From Rhizobium sp. Q54 (GTDB lineage: Bacteria; Pseudomonadota; Alphaproteobacteria; Rhizobiales; Aestuariivirgaceae), in assembly GCA_945889445.1 (NCBI GenBank), contig CAMDBX010000001.1, positions 1-64,000 on the forward strand: 64,000 nt of DNA, given 5' to 3'. The position numbers and the translations under genes are program-made. Below the pieces are notes generated by a model that saw only the letters and a list, made by a program, of their open reading frames with translations, was not told where the DNA came from and made no database searches. The stretch's first letter is position 1. Each line of letters starts with the position of its first letter. Of the stretch, positions 16,842 through 27,931 are shown piece by piece.

Positions 16842-17048
16842 ATGAAGACGCTGACCACATCGATCATCCTGAGTGTCATGTTCCTTTCGGCGGGCGCCTT
16901 TGCCGGTTCGCGCAACGACGCCCACCTCGTGACTGCACCAGCCGCCAACCCGGCCAACGTCACCGTCGTCACCAAGAACGCGGCCTGGCCGCCCGCCGGT
17001 CAGATTTCCGTCGAACCCTGCAGCTTCGCCCGCTGCCAGGCCATCTGA
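16842..17048 (+). CDS. Exported mini-protein, paralogue 3
   Basis: A 68-aa protein with a signal peptide (MKTLTTSIILSVMFLSAGAFA). The mature part carries a diverged form of the array motif, NVTVVTKNAAWPPAGQISVE followed by C-x4-C (CSFARC). It is more distant from paralogues 1 and 2 than they are from each other. GGAGC precedes the ATG. The next gene starts 15 nt after its stop, so the two are cotranscribed. Confidence 0.65.
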   Translation: MKTLTTSIILSVMFLSAGAFAGSRNDAHLVTAPAANPANVTVVTKNAAWPPAGQISVEPCSFARCQAI

Positions 17049-17063
17049 CAGGAGGACATGTCC

Positions 17064-17387
17064 ATGCGCGCGCTGCTCGCCTCACTCATGCTGCTGACAC
17101 TGATCCCGCAGGCCCACGCCTCGGAGGTGCGCAACTACTTCACGCCGCAACTCGGCGGTCACCGCATCCATGCCTGTCTCTCGGATGGCGCCTGTGGCAA
17201 GGCGGCCGCGGATGCCTTCTGCAAGATCGAGGGATATGACGAGGCCATGCTGTTCCAGCGCGAGCCGTCAGACCAGGCCCGTGTCATCGATTCGGAGAAG
17301 GTCTGCGCCGGCAACTGCACCGCCTTCCGACAGGTGAAGTGCTACACCGTGCGGAGCGACCTGCCGGCGGGGAAGACGGCGCTGTAG
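17064..17387 (+). CDS. Exported cysteine-rich hypothetical protein
   Basis: A 107-aa protein with a signal peptide ending near AHASEV. The mature domain has six cysteines (HACLSDGAC, AFC, VCAGNC, VKC), suggesting up to three disulphides in the periplasm. ATG at 17064 has GGAGG at ideal distance; an in-frame ATG at 17058 is too close to it. It lies in one transcript with mini-protein paralogue 3. It lacks the mini-protein motif, and I do not recognise the family. Confidence 0.7.
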   Translation: MRALLASLMLLTLIPQAHASEVRNYFTPQLGGHRIHACLSDGACGKAAADAFCKIEGYDEAMLFQREPSDQARVIDSEKVCAGNCTAFRQVKCYTVRSDLPAGKTAL

Positions 17388-17417
17388 CGCCACCAACAAT
17401 CATATTCCATGGTGTCG

Positions 17418-17492
17418 TCCCGGCGAAGGCCGGGATCCAGCTTCGGGCGCCAAATGCTCGGAAACAAAGCTGGATCCCGGCCTTCGCCGGGA
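17418..17492. repeat. Long palindromic REP-like element
   Basis: Perfect 26-bp inverted repeat (arms 17418-17443 and 17467-17492) around a 23-nt loop. The arm core TCCCGGCGAAGGCCGGGAT recurs, more or less degraded, at 20993, 46851 and 49296. It lies just before carB and could form a hairpin in a transcript from upstream. Confidence 0.85.
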
Positions 17493-17616
17493 TGACGGCG
17501 TGATTGGAAGGGTGGGAATGGGGCCACGGAAATAGCACTGGTCCACAGGTGGGCCGATTGGGCTTGGAATCCCCCCGGTGAGTGTGTAGGAAACCTCAAA
17601 TTCGGGTTCCCCTCAC

Positions 17617-20982
<3,366 letters not shown>

Positions 20983-20992
20983 GGCCTGGTGA

Positions 20993-21021
20993 CGTCATCC
21001 CGGCGAAAGCCGGGGGGGTCA
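20993..21021. repeat. Partial REP-like element
   Basis: One arm of the dispersed palindrome (GTCATCCCGGCGAAAGCCGG), directly behind carB. The second arm is missing. Confidence 0.65.
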
Positions 21022-21032
21022 AGCAACTTCAG

Positions 21033-21557
21033 TTATGGCGCGTCCTTCTCCGCTGCTGCCACGATCAAGTCCGACCAGCGTTTCACGCGGGCAAGGTTCA
21101 CCCCCGTGTCACCCTTGCCGATCTGCGAGCGGGAATAGATCAGCACCGCCGAACCGCCATTGGCCATCGGCACCACCTTCACGTTGATGGTATCTGGAAA
21201 GCCCATGATCTTGCTGCGCTGGACATAGCGCAGCGTGCCCTGGGCTGCGTGAGCTTCAACCTGCTTGAGGCGGGGCTCGCGCGCTACCGCCTCCTGCACG
21301 GCGAGGAACACCGCATTCACCGGTCGTGCAATCACCGCGGCGGCCATGTCCGCCTTCGCCGCACAGAATTCGGGCAGGCAGGCGAGCGCGTCGTTTGGCG
21401 TGGCGCTCCGCTGGAGCGTGGCGAAGTCCACCGCGCCAAGGTCGGGCGGCCCGAATTCAGCCCAAAGCCGCTCCGGACCGAGGGTGAGAAAGCCGGCGAC
21501 GGCGAGGACAATCAGGAAAGCAACGAGGGACGCCAAGGTCTTGAGAAATCTGCGCAT
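21033..21557 (-). CDS. DUF1499 domain-containing membrane-anchored protein
   Basis: A 174-aa protein with one N-terminal membrane segment (LKTLASLVAFLIVLAVAGFL) and a periplasmic DUF1499 domain. Supporting stretches are LPEFCAAKADMAAA and the C-terminal YSRSQIGKGDTGVNLARVKR, whose SRSxxGxxDxGxNxxR pattern is the domain's hallmark. Function unknown. It is antisense to its neighbours, between carB and greA. Confidence 0.85.
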   Translation of the reverse strand: MRRFLKTLASLVAFLIVLAVAGFLTLGPERLWAEFGPPDLGAVDFATLQRSATPNDALACLPEFCAAKADMAAAVIARPVNAVFLAVQEAVAREPRLKQVEAHAAQGTLRYVQRSKIMGFPDTINVKVVPMANGGSAVLIYSRSQIGKGDTGVNLARVKRWSDLIVAAAEKDAP

Positions 21558-21863
21558 GGGAGAATGCTAGCATCCTCCCCCGGAGCCGTCATCCCGGCAA
21601 CGGCCGCGATCCCGCGTCTGCGGCGTAGGCCAATGCTGGGGGCCAGCTTTCGTTGTCTTGACACGGCTTATTAATCAATACCTTAGCTGGCGAACACCCG
21701 CTCCCCTTGAATTTCGGGCCGAGTTGCGCCATGTTTCTGCTTCGCCCGGAAGGATACGGTTCACTCCGTATCGCCGGGTGTCGTTTTTCCCAGACACGGA
21801 TGGAATTTCGCCTCCGGGCTATCCCGGGGGCTTGAAGAAACTGGAATAGATTGGACGAGACCG
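21558..21863. other. Intergenic region with probable greA promoter and leader
   Basis: No gene is visible. A REP remnant is near 21587. TTGACA at 21658-21663 is a good -35 box, with a weak TACCTT-type -10 about 15-17 nt on. This would leave a leader of roughly 170 nt containing a small hairpin, ATACGG / CCGTAT (about 21750-21770). Confidence 0.4.
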
Positions 21864-22337
21864 ATGGACAAAGTGCCAATGACCGCCGAAGGCCACTCCG
21901 CCATGATGATTGAGGTGAAGCACCTCAAGACCGTGGAGCGCCCGCGCATCATCAAGGCCATCGAGGAAGCCCGCGCACACGGCGATCTTTCCGAGAACGC
22001 CGAATACCATGCTGCCAAGGAGCAGCAGGGCTGGACCGAGGCGCGCGTCGCGGAGCTTGAGGACAAGCTCTCGCGCGCCGAGATCATCGACATCTCGAAG
22101 CTCTCAGGCGACACCGTCATGTTCGGCGCCAAGGTGACGCTGATCGACGAGGAAACCGACGAGAAGACCGCCTACCAGATCGTCGGCGAATTCGAAGCCG
22201 ACGTGAAGAAGGGCAAGATCTCCGTCTCCTCGCCCATTGCGCGGGCCATCATCGGCAAGAAGAAAGGTGACTCGGTCGAGGTCAACACGCCCGGCGGCGG
22301 CAAGTCCTACGAGATCGCCAAGGTCGCCTGGCGCTGA
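21864..22337 (+). CDS. greA: Transcription elongation factor GreA
   Basis: A 157-aa factor that stimulates RNA polymerase to cleave backtracked transcripts. The N-terminal coiled coil carries [20 protein letters not shown], containing the acidic tip. The C-terminal FKBP-like domain ends with [15 protein letters not shown]. Length is normal. It lies in the carB-greA neighbourhood. Confidence 0.97.
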   Translation: MDKVPMTAEGHSAMMIEVKHLKTVERPRIIKAIEEARAHGDLSENAEYHAAKEQQGWTEARVAELEDKLSRAEIIDISKLSGDTVMFGAKVTLIDEETDEKTAYQIVGEFEADVKKGKISVSSPIARAIIGKKKGDSVEVNTPGGGKSYEIAKVAWR

Positions 22338-22344
22338 GGCTGCC

Positions 22345-23298
22345 TCAGGCAGCGGGCGGCGCTACGTCGCGCGCGGACGCCGCCGCAAAAGGGCATCCAC
22401 CGCCGCGTGTCGGACTGTCCAGCCGCAGTCCGCCGCTCTGTCCGGAGCGGGCATGGAAATGCGCGCCCTGGCTGTCAAGAACGGCATTCCACCGACCAGC
22501 GAGATCGGCAGCATAGACCCGCGGCATTTCGTGGGTGTGAAGCTCCTTCCTGATTTCCGCGAAGACCGGATCATTGTGAACCGCTTGCCAGCTCAGCCCG
22601 TCGTCGCTGATGTGCACCGGGCAGCGCGTGCCGCGGGTCCGCTCGGCGAAGGCGGAGAGCGTGTGCAGCGAGAATTTCTGCCAGCGTCCCACGCAGTCGG
22701 CGAACAGCGCCAGGCGTTCCGTCCGGCTGGCGATGCCGTGCGGCGCCACGCCGTGCCGCGCAACCGACATGTCGCGCACGAACATGGCGAAGGCAAAACC
22801 GTCTGAGGTGATGATGATGCAGGGAAATGGCGCGCTGAGCGGCAGGTCATAGAGATCGTCGGCCGCGTTTGCCGCCTGCGGACAGAAGGCAACGCCGAAA
22901 AAGGAGTAGGTGGTGGGAGCCCCGGTCACCGGGCAATCGAGCCTGACCGGCCGCTCAAGAACCGCACTGCGCAGAAGCGCCTCCGCACCAACCGCGCAGA
23001 TGCTGGCGCCAAACGTGCTGATCTCGCGCAGCACCTCGATCGACGGGACGCTCGGATCCATGTTCGCGGCACTGCGCGGGATGAGGCACAGCAGCGCCAC
23101 CTTGCGCAACTGCCGCACCTCCTCCTCGAAGCGCATCACGGCGGCGGGCATGCTCTCCTCCGCAAGGTCGGCAATGGCATAGCGCCCCTTCGCGAACTCG
23201 CGACGACCAGCGATGCAGGCAAGGCCCATGGACATCCATTGCGCCATCCGCTCCGTGGCGGAGTGATCCAGGACTTCACCGGTGATTGAAGCGGCCAT
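22345..23298 (-). CDS. Hypothetical protein divergent from the SET/MFS/GNAT operon
   Basis: A 317-aa soluble protein without signal peptide. ATG at 23298 has GAGGGGG upstream; the frame continues to 23334. The middle contains a stretch rich in Cys, Phe and Pro (TTYSFFGVAFCPQAANAADD, then PFPCIIITSDGFAFAMFV). The N-terminal third is helical. I do not recognise the family. Its 5' region (23299-23459) is shared with the SET-domain operon and contains two copies of the ATGCATG-type operator, site A overlapping its likely promoter. Coregulation with the cassette is therefore inferred. Confidence 0.6.
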   Translation of the reverse strand: MAASITGEVLDHSATERMAQWMSMGLACIAGRREFAKGRYAIADLAEESMPAAVMRFEEEVRQLRKVALLCLIPRSAANMDPSVPSIEVLREISTFGASICAVGAEALLRSAVLERPVRLDCPVTGAPTTYSFFGVAFCPQAANAADDLYDLPLSAPFPCIIITSDGFAFAMFVRDMSVARHGVAPHGIASRTERLALFADCVGRWQKFSLHTLSAFAERTRGTRCPVHISDDGLSWQAVHNDPVFAEIRKELHTHEMPRVYAADLAGRWNAVLDSQGAHFHARSGQSGGLRLDSPTRGGGCPFAAASARDVAPPAA

Positions 23299-23347
23299 GC
23301 GTTTTCCCCCTCTGGCGCGGAACGTCAACTGCATGCGGAGTGCTTAT

Positions 23348-23364
23348 ATGCATATTGCATGCAC
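23348..23364. promoter_or_regulatory. Operator site A (ATGCATA-TTG-CATGCAC)
   Basis: 17-bp dyad matching ATGCATG-N3-CATGCAT at 12 of 14 arm positions. It lies over the likely minus-strand promoter of the 22345-23298 gene (TTGCAA-16-TATGCA). Confidence 0.65.
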
Positions 23365-23407
23365 TTAAAGTTGCAACAATGTATTTTATGTTCCCGGCGC
23401 ATCATCA

Positions 23408-23436
23408 TTGACATGCATGCGGCATGCATATATTTA
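23408..23436 (+). promoter_or_regulatory. Promoter of the SET/MFS/GNAT operon with operator site B
   Basis: -35 TTGACA (23408-23413), a 17-nt spacer, -10 TATTTA (23431-23436). The spacer is almost filled by the perfect dyad ATGCATG-CGG-CATGCAT (23413-23429). A protein bound there would block RNA polymerase. The same dyad occurs at the marR gene (26094-26110). Confidence 0.75.
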
Positions 23437-23459
23437 TGCTACGGTGGGGCGGAGCAGCC

Positions 23460-23870
23460 ATGACCTACACCAACTGGAGCCTTGTCGCCGAGACACCGCT
23501 ACCGAACGGCAACCGCGGCGCGATCGCCAAGCGCAACATCGCGGCGGGCAAGCTTCTCGGCATCTTCCAGGGCGAACTGGAGCGGATCGAGATCCGCGAA
23601 GACCGGCTTGCCGAACCCGACAAGCACATCAACCTGGTGCAGATCGCCCGTGACGGCGACTATCTGTTCGGCTTTATCCGCAGCGAGCGCACGGGCATCG
23701 GGCTCATCAACCACTCCTGCCGGCCCAATGTCCGGGTCGAGAACCAGATCGTGGTGGTGGCGAGCCGCGACATCGCCGCAGGCGAAGCACTGACCGCCGA
23801 CTACCGCGCATGGGACATCGTGCTCGAAGGCATTCCCTGCTGGTGCGACGAACCGAAGTGCATCATATGA
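23460..23870 (+). CDS. SET domain-containing protein
   Basis: A 136-aa protein consisting of a single compact SET domain, a fold that transfers methyl groups from S-adenosylmethionine to lysines. The signature is complete: GNRGAIAKRNIAAGKLLG near the start, LINHSCRPNVRVE (NHSCxPN pseudoknot motif), GEALTADYRAW, and a post-SET-like cysteine set CWCDEPKC. GGAG lies 5 nt before the ATG. It is the first gene of an operon, overlapping the following MFS gene by ATGA. The substrate is unknown; bacterial SET proteins may modify ribosomal, DNA-bound or host proteins. Confidence 0.85.
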   Translation: MTYTNWSLVAETPLPNGNRGAIAKRNIAAGKLLGIFQGELERIEIREDRLAEPDKHINLVQIARDGDYLFGFIRSERTGIGLINHSCRPNVRVENQIVVVASRDIAAGEALTADYRAWDIVLEGIPCWCDEPKCII

Positions 23871-25067
23871 GCGCCATCCCCGGTGCGGCGATGCCCCTTC
23901 GCCTGCGCATGGCCCTGCTCTCGGCCATCGGCCTTCTCGAGGCGATGGTGTTCGGGCTCACCCATCCGATCTATGCACTGAACCTGCAGCAGCAAGGCTT
24001 CAGCGAAAGCGAGATCGGCTTCAATGCCACGCTGGGCGGGCCTTGGCGTCTTTCTGGTGGGGCCGTTCGTGCCATGGCTCATCGCGCGGGCGGGCTACCG
24101 CAACTACACCGTCTTCTGCTTCCTGGCGGCGGCGGCATCCATCGGCGCACTGGCCGCGGGGCCCGGCTTTGCGGGTTGGTGCGTGTCGCGGCTGCTGCTG
24201 GGCATGGCACTCGGCAGCCTGTGGATCCTGACCGAAGCGTGGCTCAACGAGATCGTGCCCGATGCAGCGCGCGGCCGGGCCAACTCGGTTTTCCAGTTCT
24301 GCTACTCCATCGGCTTCATGGCCGGGCCGGGGCTGGTGATGGCGGTGGGCTTCGCAGGCGGCCTGCCAATCGCCTTCATGGTCGTGATGGCCCTTGTCGG
24401 GGGCATTGCAACCCTGTTCCTGCCGCAACCCACAGCGCCCACCGCGGACGCCGGGCGGCTTGACCTCCGCGTGGCACGCGAGGCACTGCCGCTGATCTCC
24501 GTGGCCTTCGTCACCGGACTGGTGGAAACCGCGCTCTACACCATGCTGCCGATCTTCGGGCAGAAGGCCGGCTTCGGCGAACAAGGCGCGCTGTCGCTGC
24601 TCATCGCACTGTCGGTGGGAGCAATCACCATGGCCCTGCCGATCGGGTTGGCAAGCGACCGCTACCGCCGGACGTCGCTTCTCGCCGGCGTCTCGGGGGG
24701 AGCACTCATCAGCATGCTGCTGCTGTTCGCGGGAACGCTGTCCTACCCGGTGGCGCTGGCCGCGTGCTACCTCGCCGGCGGAACGATCATCGGCATGTAC
24801 AGCGTTTCGCTCGTCATCCTCGGCGAGCGCTATGCCCACAAGGCGCTGGCTTCGGTGGCTGCGTGCTATGCCATGGCCTATGCGCTGGGCAGCACCTTCG
24901 GCGGGCTCATGGGCGGTGGCAGCGTCGAATTCGCCGGCGCCGTCGGTCTGCCAACGCTGGGCACCACCGTCATCGGCTTCTTCGTCGCCTGCCTGCTGGC
25001 GGGCGCCGCCCGCCGCCGCTGGCGGAAGGGACGCAGCGAAGCCTCCACTCAATGGGAACCAACATGA
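23867..25067 (+). pseudogene. MFS transporter with an apparent +1 frameshift
   Basis: Major-facilitator efflux-type transporter, about 399 aa if repaired, 12 membrane segments. The first part runs from MSAIPGAAMPLRLRMALLSA to FNATLGG at about 24040. The rest is in the next frame, from LGVFLVGPFVPWLIARAGY to the stop at 25067, and includes the family motif TEAWLNEIVPDAARGRANS. The total is 1201 nt, one base over 400 codons. Removing one C in GGGCCTTGG at 24039-24043 restores a continuous protein. It starts inside the SET stop and ends inside the GNAT start codon, so the operon structure is intact. Either a recent mutation or a sequencing error. It resembles the MFS pair at 53.9-56.2 kb. Confidence 0.85.
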
Positions 25068-25504
25068 AGCATCACATTCGGCGCCTCACGGCGGAAGACT
25101 GCCCCCGCCTTGAAAACCTTCGCCGCGCCTATGCCGCGGAAATGTCCGACAGCGAAGACGGCAGCAACAGCAACGGCTTTGCCCCTGCCCTGCTGTCGCA
25201 CCCCAATGTGCTGTGCTGGGGCGCCTTCATGAATGCCGAACTGGTGGCCTTCGCTGTGGTCTTCCACCTGCCGGAGGCGATCTCGGGCCGCTGGTGCGGG
25301 TTGCTCGACGATCTTTACGTGGCGCCGGAGGCCCGTCGCAGGGGACTGGCGCGCAACCTTCTCGAAACAATCTTCCGCCACGGCCAACAGGAAAACTGGA
25401 CGCATCTGCGCTGGCTGGTGCCCGAATCCGACGCACCGGCCATTGCGCTTTACGAGCGCGTTGCAGACGAGGCGCCGTGGCGGAGCTTCATGATCTATTA
25501 CTGA
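25064..25504 (+). CDS. GNAT family N-acetyltransferase
   Basis: A 146-aa acetyltransferase of the GNAT fold. The acetyl-CoA-binding motif A is visible as DDLYVAPEARRRGLARNLLE, followed by the region PAIALYERVADEAPW. The ATG overlaps the MFS stop (ATGA). The acceptor is unknown; in an operon with a transporter and a SET protein it may inactivate a small molecule or modify a protein. Converges on marR, whose stop lies within this gene's last codons. Confidence 0.85.
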   Translation: MKHHIRRLTAEDCPRLENLRRAYAAEMSDSEDGSNSNGFAPALLSHPNVLCWGAFMNAELVAFAVVFHLPEAISGRWCGLLDDLYVAPEARRRGLARNLLETIFRHGQQENWTHLRWLVPESDAPAIALYERVADEAPWRSFMIYY

Positions 25505-26076
25505 GGCTGGCTCACGCCGGAACGGCACTCTTGCGGCGCGCCTCCGCGCCATCGCGCATCGCGCTCGGGCGTGAGCGGGCAGATCGCATCGGGGCAGACC
25601 TTGCCATCGCACAGGCGGCAGATGGCATCGACAGAGACGCTTTCCGGAACGATGTTGGGCAGCACCCGCGCCGCCATGGCGCCGAACTGCCTGAGCTCCG
25701 CCTGCGAAAGATCCGCCAGTGCAGCCTCGAGGATCCGTTCCCGCAGCTTCTGGACACGCGCCATGTCGCGCCGTCCCTTGGGGCTCAGCCGAAGATAAAC
25801 GGACCGCCCATCCTCGCCGGAATGCTTCTCCACCAACCCGGCAGCCTGGAGGCGCATGACGGTTCGCACCGTGGCCGAATGGGTGAGCTTCACGCCGTGG
25901 CGCAAGTCGTCGATGGTCATGTCCGGGCGGCTGCCGATCAGGATGAGGGCCGCGGAGGCATTGGCACCCGCACCGATCAGCGCCTCGGTTTCTGCAACGA
26001 TCCTGTCAGCCAACCCGAGCGACAAGGCGCCGATAAGGTTTGCCGCATGCTGTGAGGGGGGTACGTCCTGCTTCAT
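25498..26076 (-). CDS. MarR family regulator with C-terminal Cys4 cluster
   Basis: A 192-aa winged-helix regulator. The recognition region is DDLRHGVKLTHSATVRTVMR and the wing GLVEKHSGEDGRSVYLRLSP. After the MarR fold comes a four-cysteine cluster CRLCDGKVCPDAIC (C-x2-C-x4-C-x4-C), suggesting metal, Fe-S or redox sensing. ATG at 26076 is preceded by AAGGTG. A perfect dyad ATGCATG-ACA-CATGCAT is 18 nt upstream; the same dyad controls the SET operon. I infer that it represses both itself and the cassette. Confidence 0.88.
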   Translation of the reverse strand: MKQDVPPSQHAANLIGALSLGLADRIVAETEALIGAGANASAALILIGSRPDMTIDDLRHGVKLTHSATVRTVMRLQAAGLVEKHSGEDGRSVYLRLSPKGRRDMARVQKLRERILEAALADLSQAELRQFGAMAARVLPNIVPESVSVDAICRLCDGKVCPDAICPLTPERDARWRGGAPQECRSGVSQPQ

Positions 26077-26093
26077 GACTACACCTTTCTCAA

Positions 26094-26110
26094 ATGCATG
26101 ACACATGCAT
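26094..26110. promoter_or_regulatory. Operator site C (ATGCATG-ACA-CATGCAT)
   Basis: Perfect 7-bp dyad with a 3-nt spacer, 18 nt upstream of the marR start. Arms are identical to site B at 23413-23429, indicating autoregulation plus control of the divergent SET/MFS/GNAT region 2.7 kb away. Confidence 0.8.
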
Positions 26111-26155
26111 GTAAATGAGTCAAGTTGCAGGGTTTTTGCAACCCGCGCCGTGGCT

Positions 26156-26701
26156 TCACTGGGCGGCGAGTGCCTTGTCGACGGCGGCGGTGATCTTCGG
26201 GCTCATGGGCTTGGTCGGCGTCGAGAACCAGTCGATGAACCGCCCGTCGGCGCCGATCAGGTATTTATGGAAGTTCCACTTGGGCCGGCCCAGCGCGCCG
26301 GCCTGCTCGCCCGCCCATTTGTAGAACGGGTCGGCCTTGTCGCCCTTCACCACCGTCTTGTCGGACAGCGGGAATGTCACGCCATAGTTGAGCTTGCAGA
26401 ATGTGGCGATTTCGGCCGCCGTGCCCGGCTCCTGGCCGCCGAAGTCATTGGACGGAACACCGATGATGACGAGCCCCTTGTCCTTGTAGGCCAGCCACAG
26501 CTTCTCGAGATCCTCGTACTGCGGGGTATAGCCGCATTCCGACGCCGTGTTGACGACCAGCACCGGATGACCCTTGAACTGCGCCAGCGGCATCGGCTTG
26601 CCGTCGATGCCGGTCAGGGAGAAGTCGTGGGCGGTGGTTTCGGCCATGGCGGCGTTGCTCACAAAAATGAGGGCAAAGAAGGTGAGGAAGATCTGTCTCA
26701 T
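26156..26701 (-). CDS. Glutathione peroxidase family protein, exported
   Basis: A 181-aa thiol peroxidase with a signal peptide (MRQIFLTFFALIFVSNAAMA), so probably periplasmic. Active-site residues are the peroxidatic Cys in NTASECGYTPQY, Gln in GGQEPG and Trp/Asn in PKWNFHKY. It uses Cys, not selenocysteine, as is usual in bacteria, and such enzymes often depend on thioredoxin. It lies downstream of the BenE transporter on the same strand with a 39-nt gap, so cotranscription is possible. Confidence 0.93.
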   Translation of the reverse strand: MRQIFLTFFALIFVSNAAMAETTAHDFSLTGIDGKPMPLAQFKGHPVLVVNTASECGYTPQYEDLEKLWLAYKDKGLVIIGVPSNDFGGQEPGTAAEIATFCKLNYGVTFPLSDKTVVKGDKADPFYKWAGEQAGALGRPKWNFHKYLIGADGRFIDWFSTPTKPMSPKITAAVDKALAAQ

Positions 26702-26740
26702 GGTTCTATAACGTGCGCAAGCGCCCGGCGGATTGGCGGC

Positions 26741-27931
26741 TCAGCCACGCCTTTGCTGGATGAGGTGTCGCGCCCCGAACAGCACCAGCCCGGCGACCAG
26801 CCCCCAGAAGGCCGAGCCCACGCCCATGATGGTGAGGCCGCTCGCCGTGACGAGGAAGGTGACCAGCGCGCTCTCGATGTCGCGCGGCTCCTTCATCATG
26901 GCGGTGACGCCCCCCATCAATGGCGAGAACAGGGCGAGGCCCGCGATGGCGGTGATCACGTCCTTGGGCAGCGCACCCAGCACATGGACGAAGCTCGCCG
27001 CCATGAGCCCGATAAGGCCATAGAGCACCAGATAGGGCCACGCCACGAGCCAGCGCTTCTTCGGGTCCGGGTGGCAGTCCGGGCCGGTGACGATCGAGGC
27101 GGTGATCGCCGCCATGTTGATGGCGTGACTGCCGAAGGGCGCCATCAGCGTGGAGCCGACGCCGGTGACCAGAAGTGCCGGCTGCACCGGCGGCTGGTAG
27201 CCGCTGGCCCTGAGCACCGCGAAGCCCGGCAGGTTCTGCGACGCCATGGTGACAAGGAACAGCGGCACGCCGATCGACAGGATGGTCTGCCAGTCGAAGC
27301 TGGGCGTCGTCCATTCGAGCGTTGTGATGCCGAAGCTGCAGCAATTGCCCGCGAAGCCGCCGCCCAGCGCGGCGAGCGCCACGCCCACCACCACCACTAC
27401 CGGAACCGCATAGAGCGGATAGGACAGCCTGAGCCCGAAGAACACGATGACCAGTGGCAGCACCGCCCAGGGCATGGCCATGGCCGCACCGGGAACGCCT
27501 AGCGTGTAGCGCAGCAGAACCCCTGCCAGCATGGCCGCGGCAACCGGGGCGGGAATCTTCTCGATGGCCTTTTCCAACGGCTTGATGAGGCCCGCCACCA
27601 CCATGAGCAGGCCCGCCACCACAAAGGCGCCGAGCGCATTGGCATAGGTGATGCCACTGCCGCTGGTGGCGATCAGCACCGCGCCCGGCGTCGACCACGC
27701 GGTGATCATCGGCATCCTGTAGCGCCATGACAGGATGAAGGAGGTGATGGCCATGCCAAAGCACAGCGCGGCAGCCCATGATGCCTGTTGGGTTGGCGAG
27801 GCACCGACATTGCGCGCCGCCTCCATGATGACCAGGATGGTCGAGGCGAAACCCACCACCACGGCTGTGAGCGTGGAGGACAGGATGCTGAACCAGCCGG
27901 AGCGGTCAGAAGGCAGCGCAGTCTCGGTCAC
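26741..27931 (-). CDS. benE: Benzoate/H+ symporter family (BenE) transporter
   Basis: Inner-membrane permease of the BenE family (396 aa, about 12 membrane segments). Family landmarks include TPGAVLIATSG, a FAGNCCSFGI region and MAPFGSHAINMAAITASIV, which is a conserved BenE motif. GTG at 27931 overlaps the stop of the upstream lrp gene (GTGA), so the two are translationally coupled; a longer frame to 28063 is unlikely. Coupling to an Lrp regulator suggests that transport of an amino acid or aromatic acid is regulated by it. The substrate is unproven. Confidence 0.85.
   Translation of the reverse strand: MTETALPSDRSGWFSILSSTLTAVVVGFASTILVIMEAARNVGASPTQQASWAAALCFGMAITSFILSWRYRMPMITAWSTPGAVLIATSGSGITYANALGAFVVAGLLMVVAGLIKPLEKAIEKIPAPVAAAMLAGVLLRYTLGVPGAAMAMPWAVLPLVIVFFGLRLSYPLYAVPVVVVVGVALAALGGGFAGNCCSFGITTLEWTTPSFDWQTILSIGVPLFLVTMASQNLPGFAVLRASGYQPPVQPALLVTGVGSTLMAPFGSHAINMAAITASIVTGPDCHPDPKKRWLVAWPYLVLYGLIGLMAASFVHVLGALPKDVITAIAGLALFSPLMGGVTAMMKEPRDIESALVTFLVTASGLTIMGVGSAFWGLVAGLVLFGARHLIQQRRG

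Noticed and set aside
17418-17492. Rho-independent terminator before carB
   Set aside because: No T-run; the 26-bp arms recur elsewhere, so it is a REP-like repeat, although it may still affect transcripts.
24039-24043. Programmed ribosomal frameshift in the MFS gene
   Set aside because: No slippery heptamer or downstream pseudoknot is evident, and MFS transporters do not use recoding.
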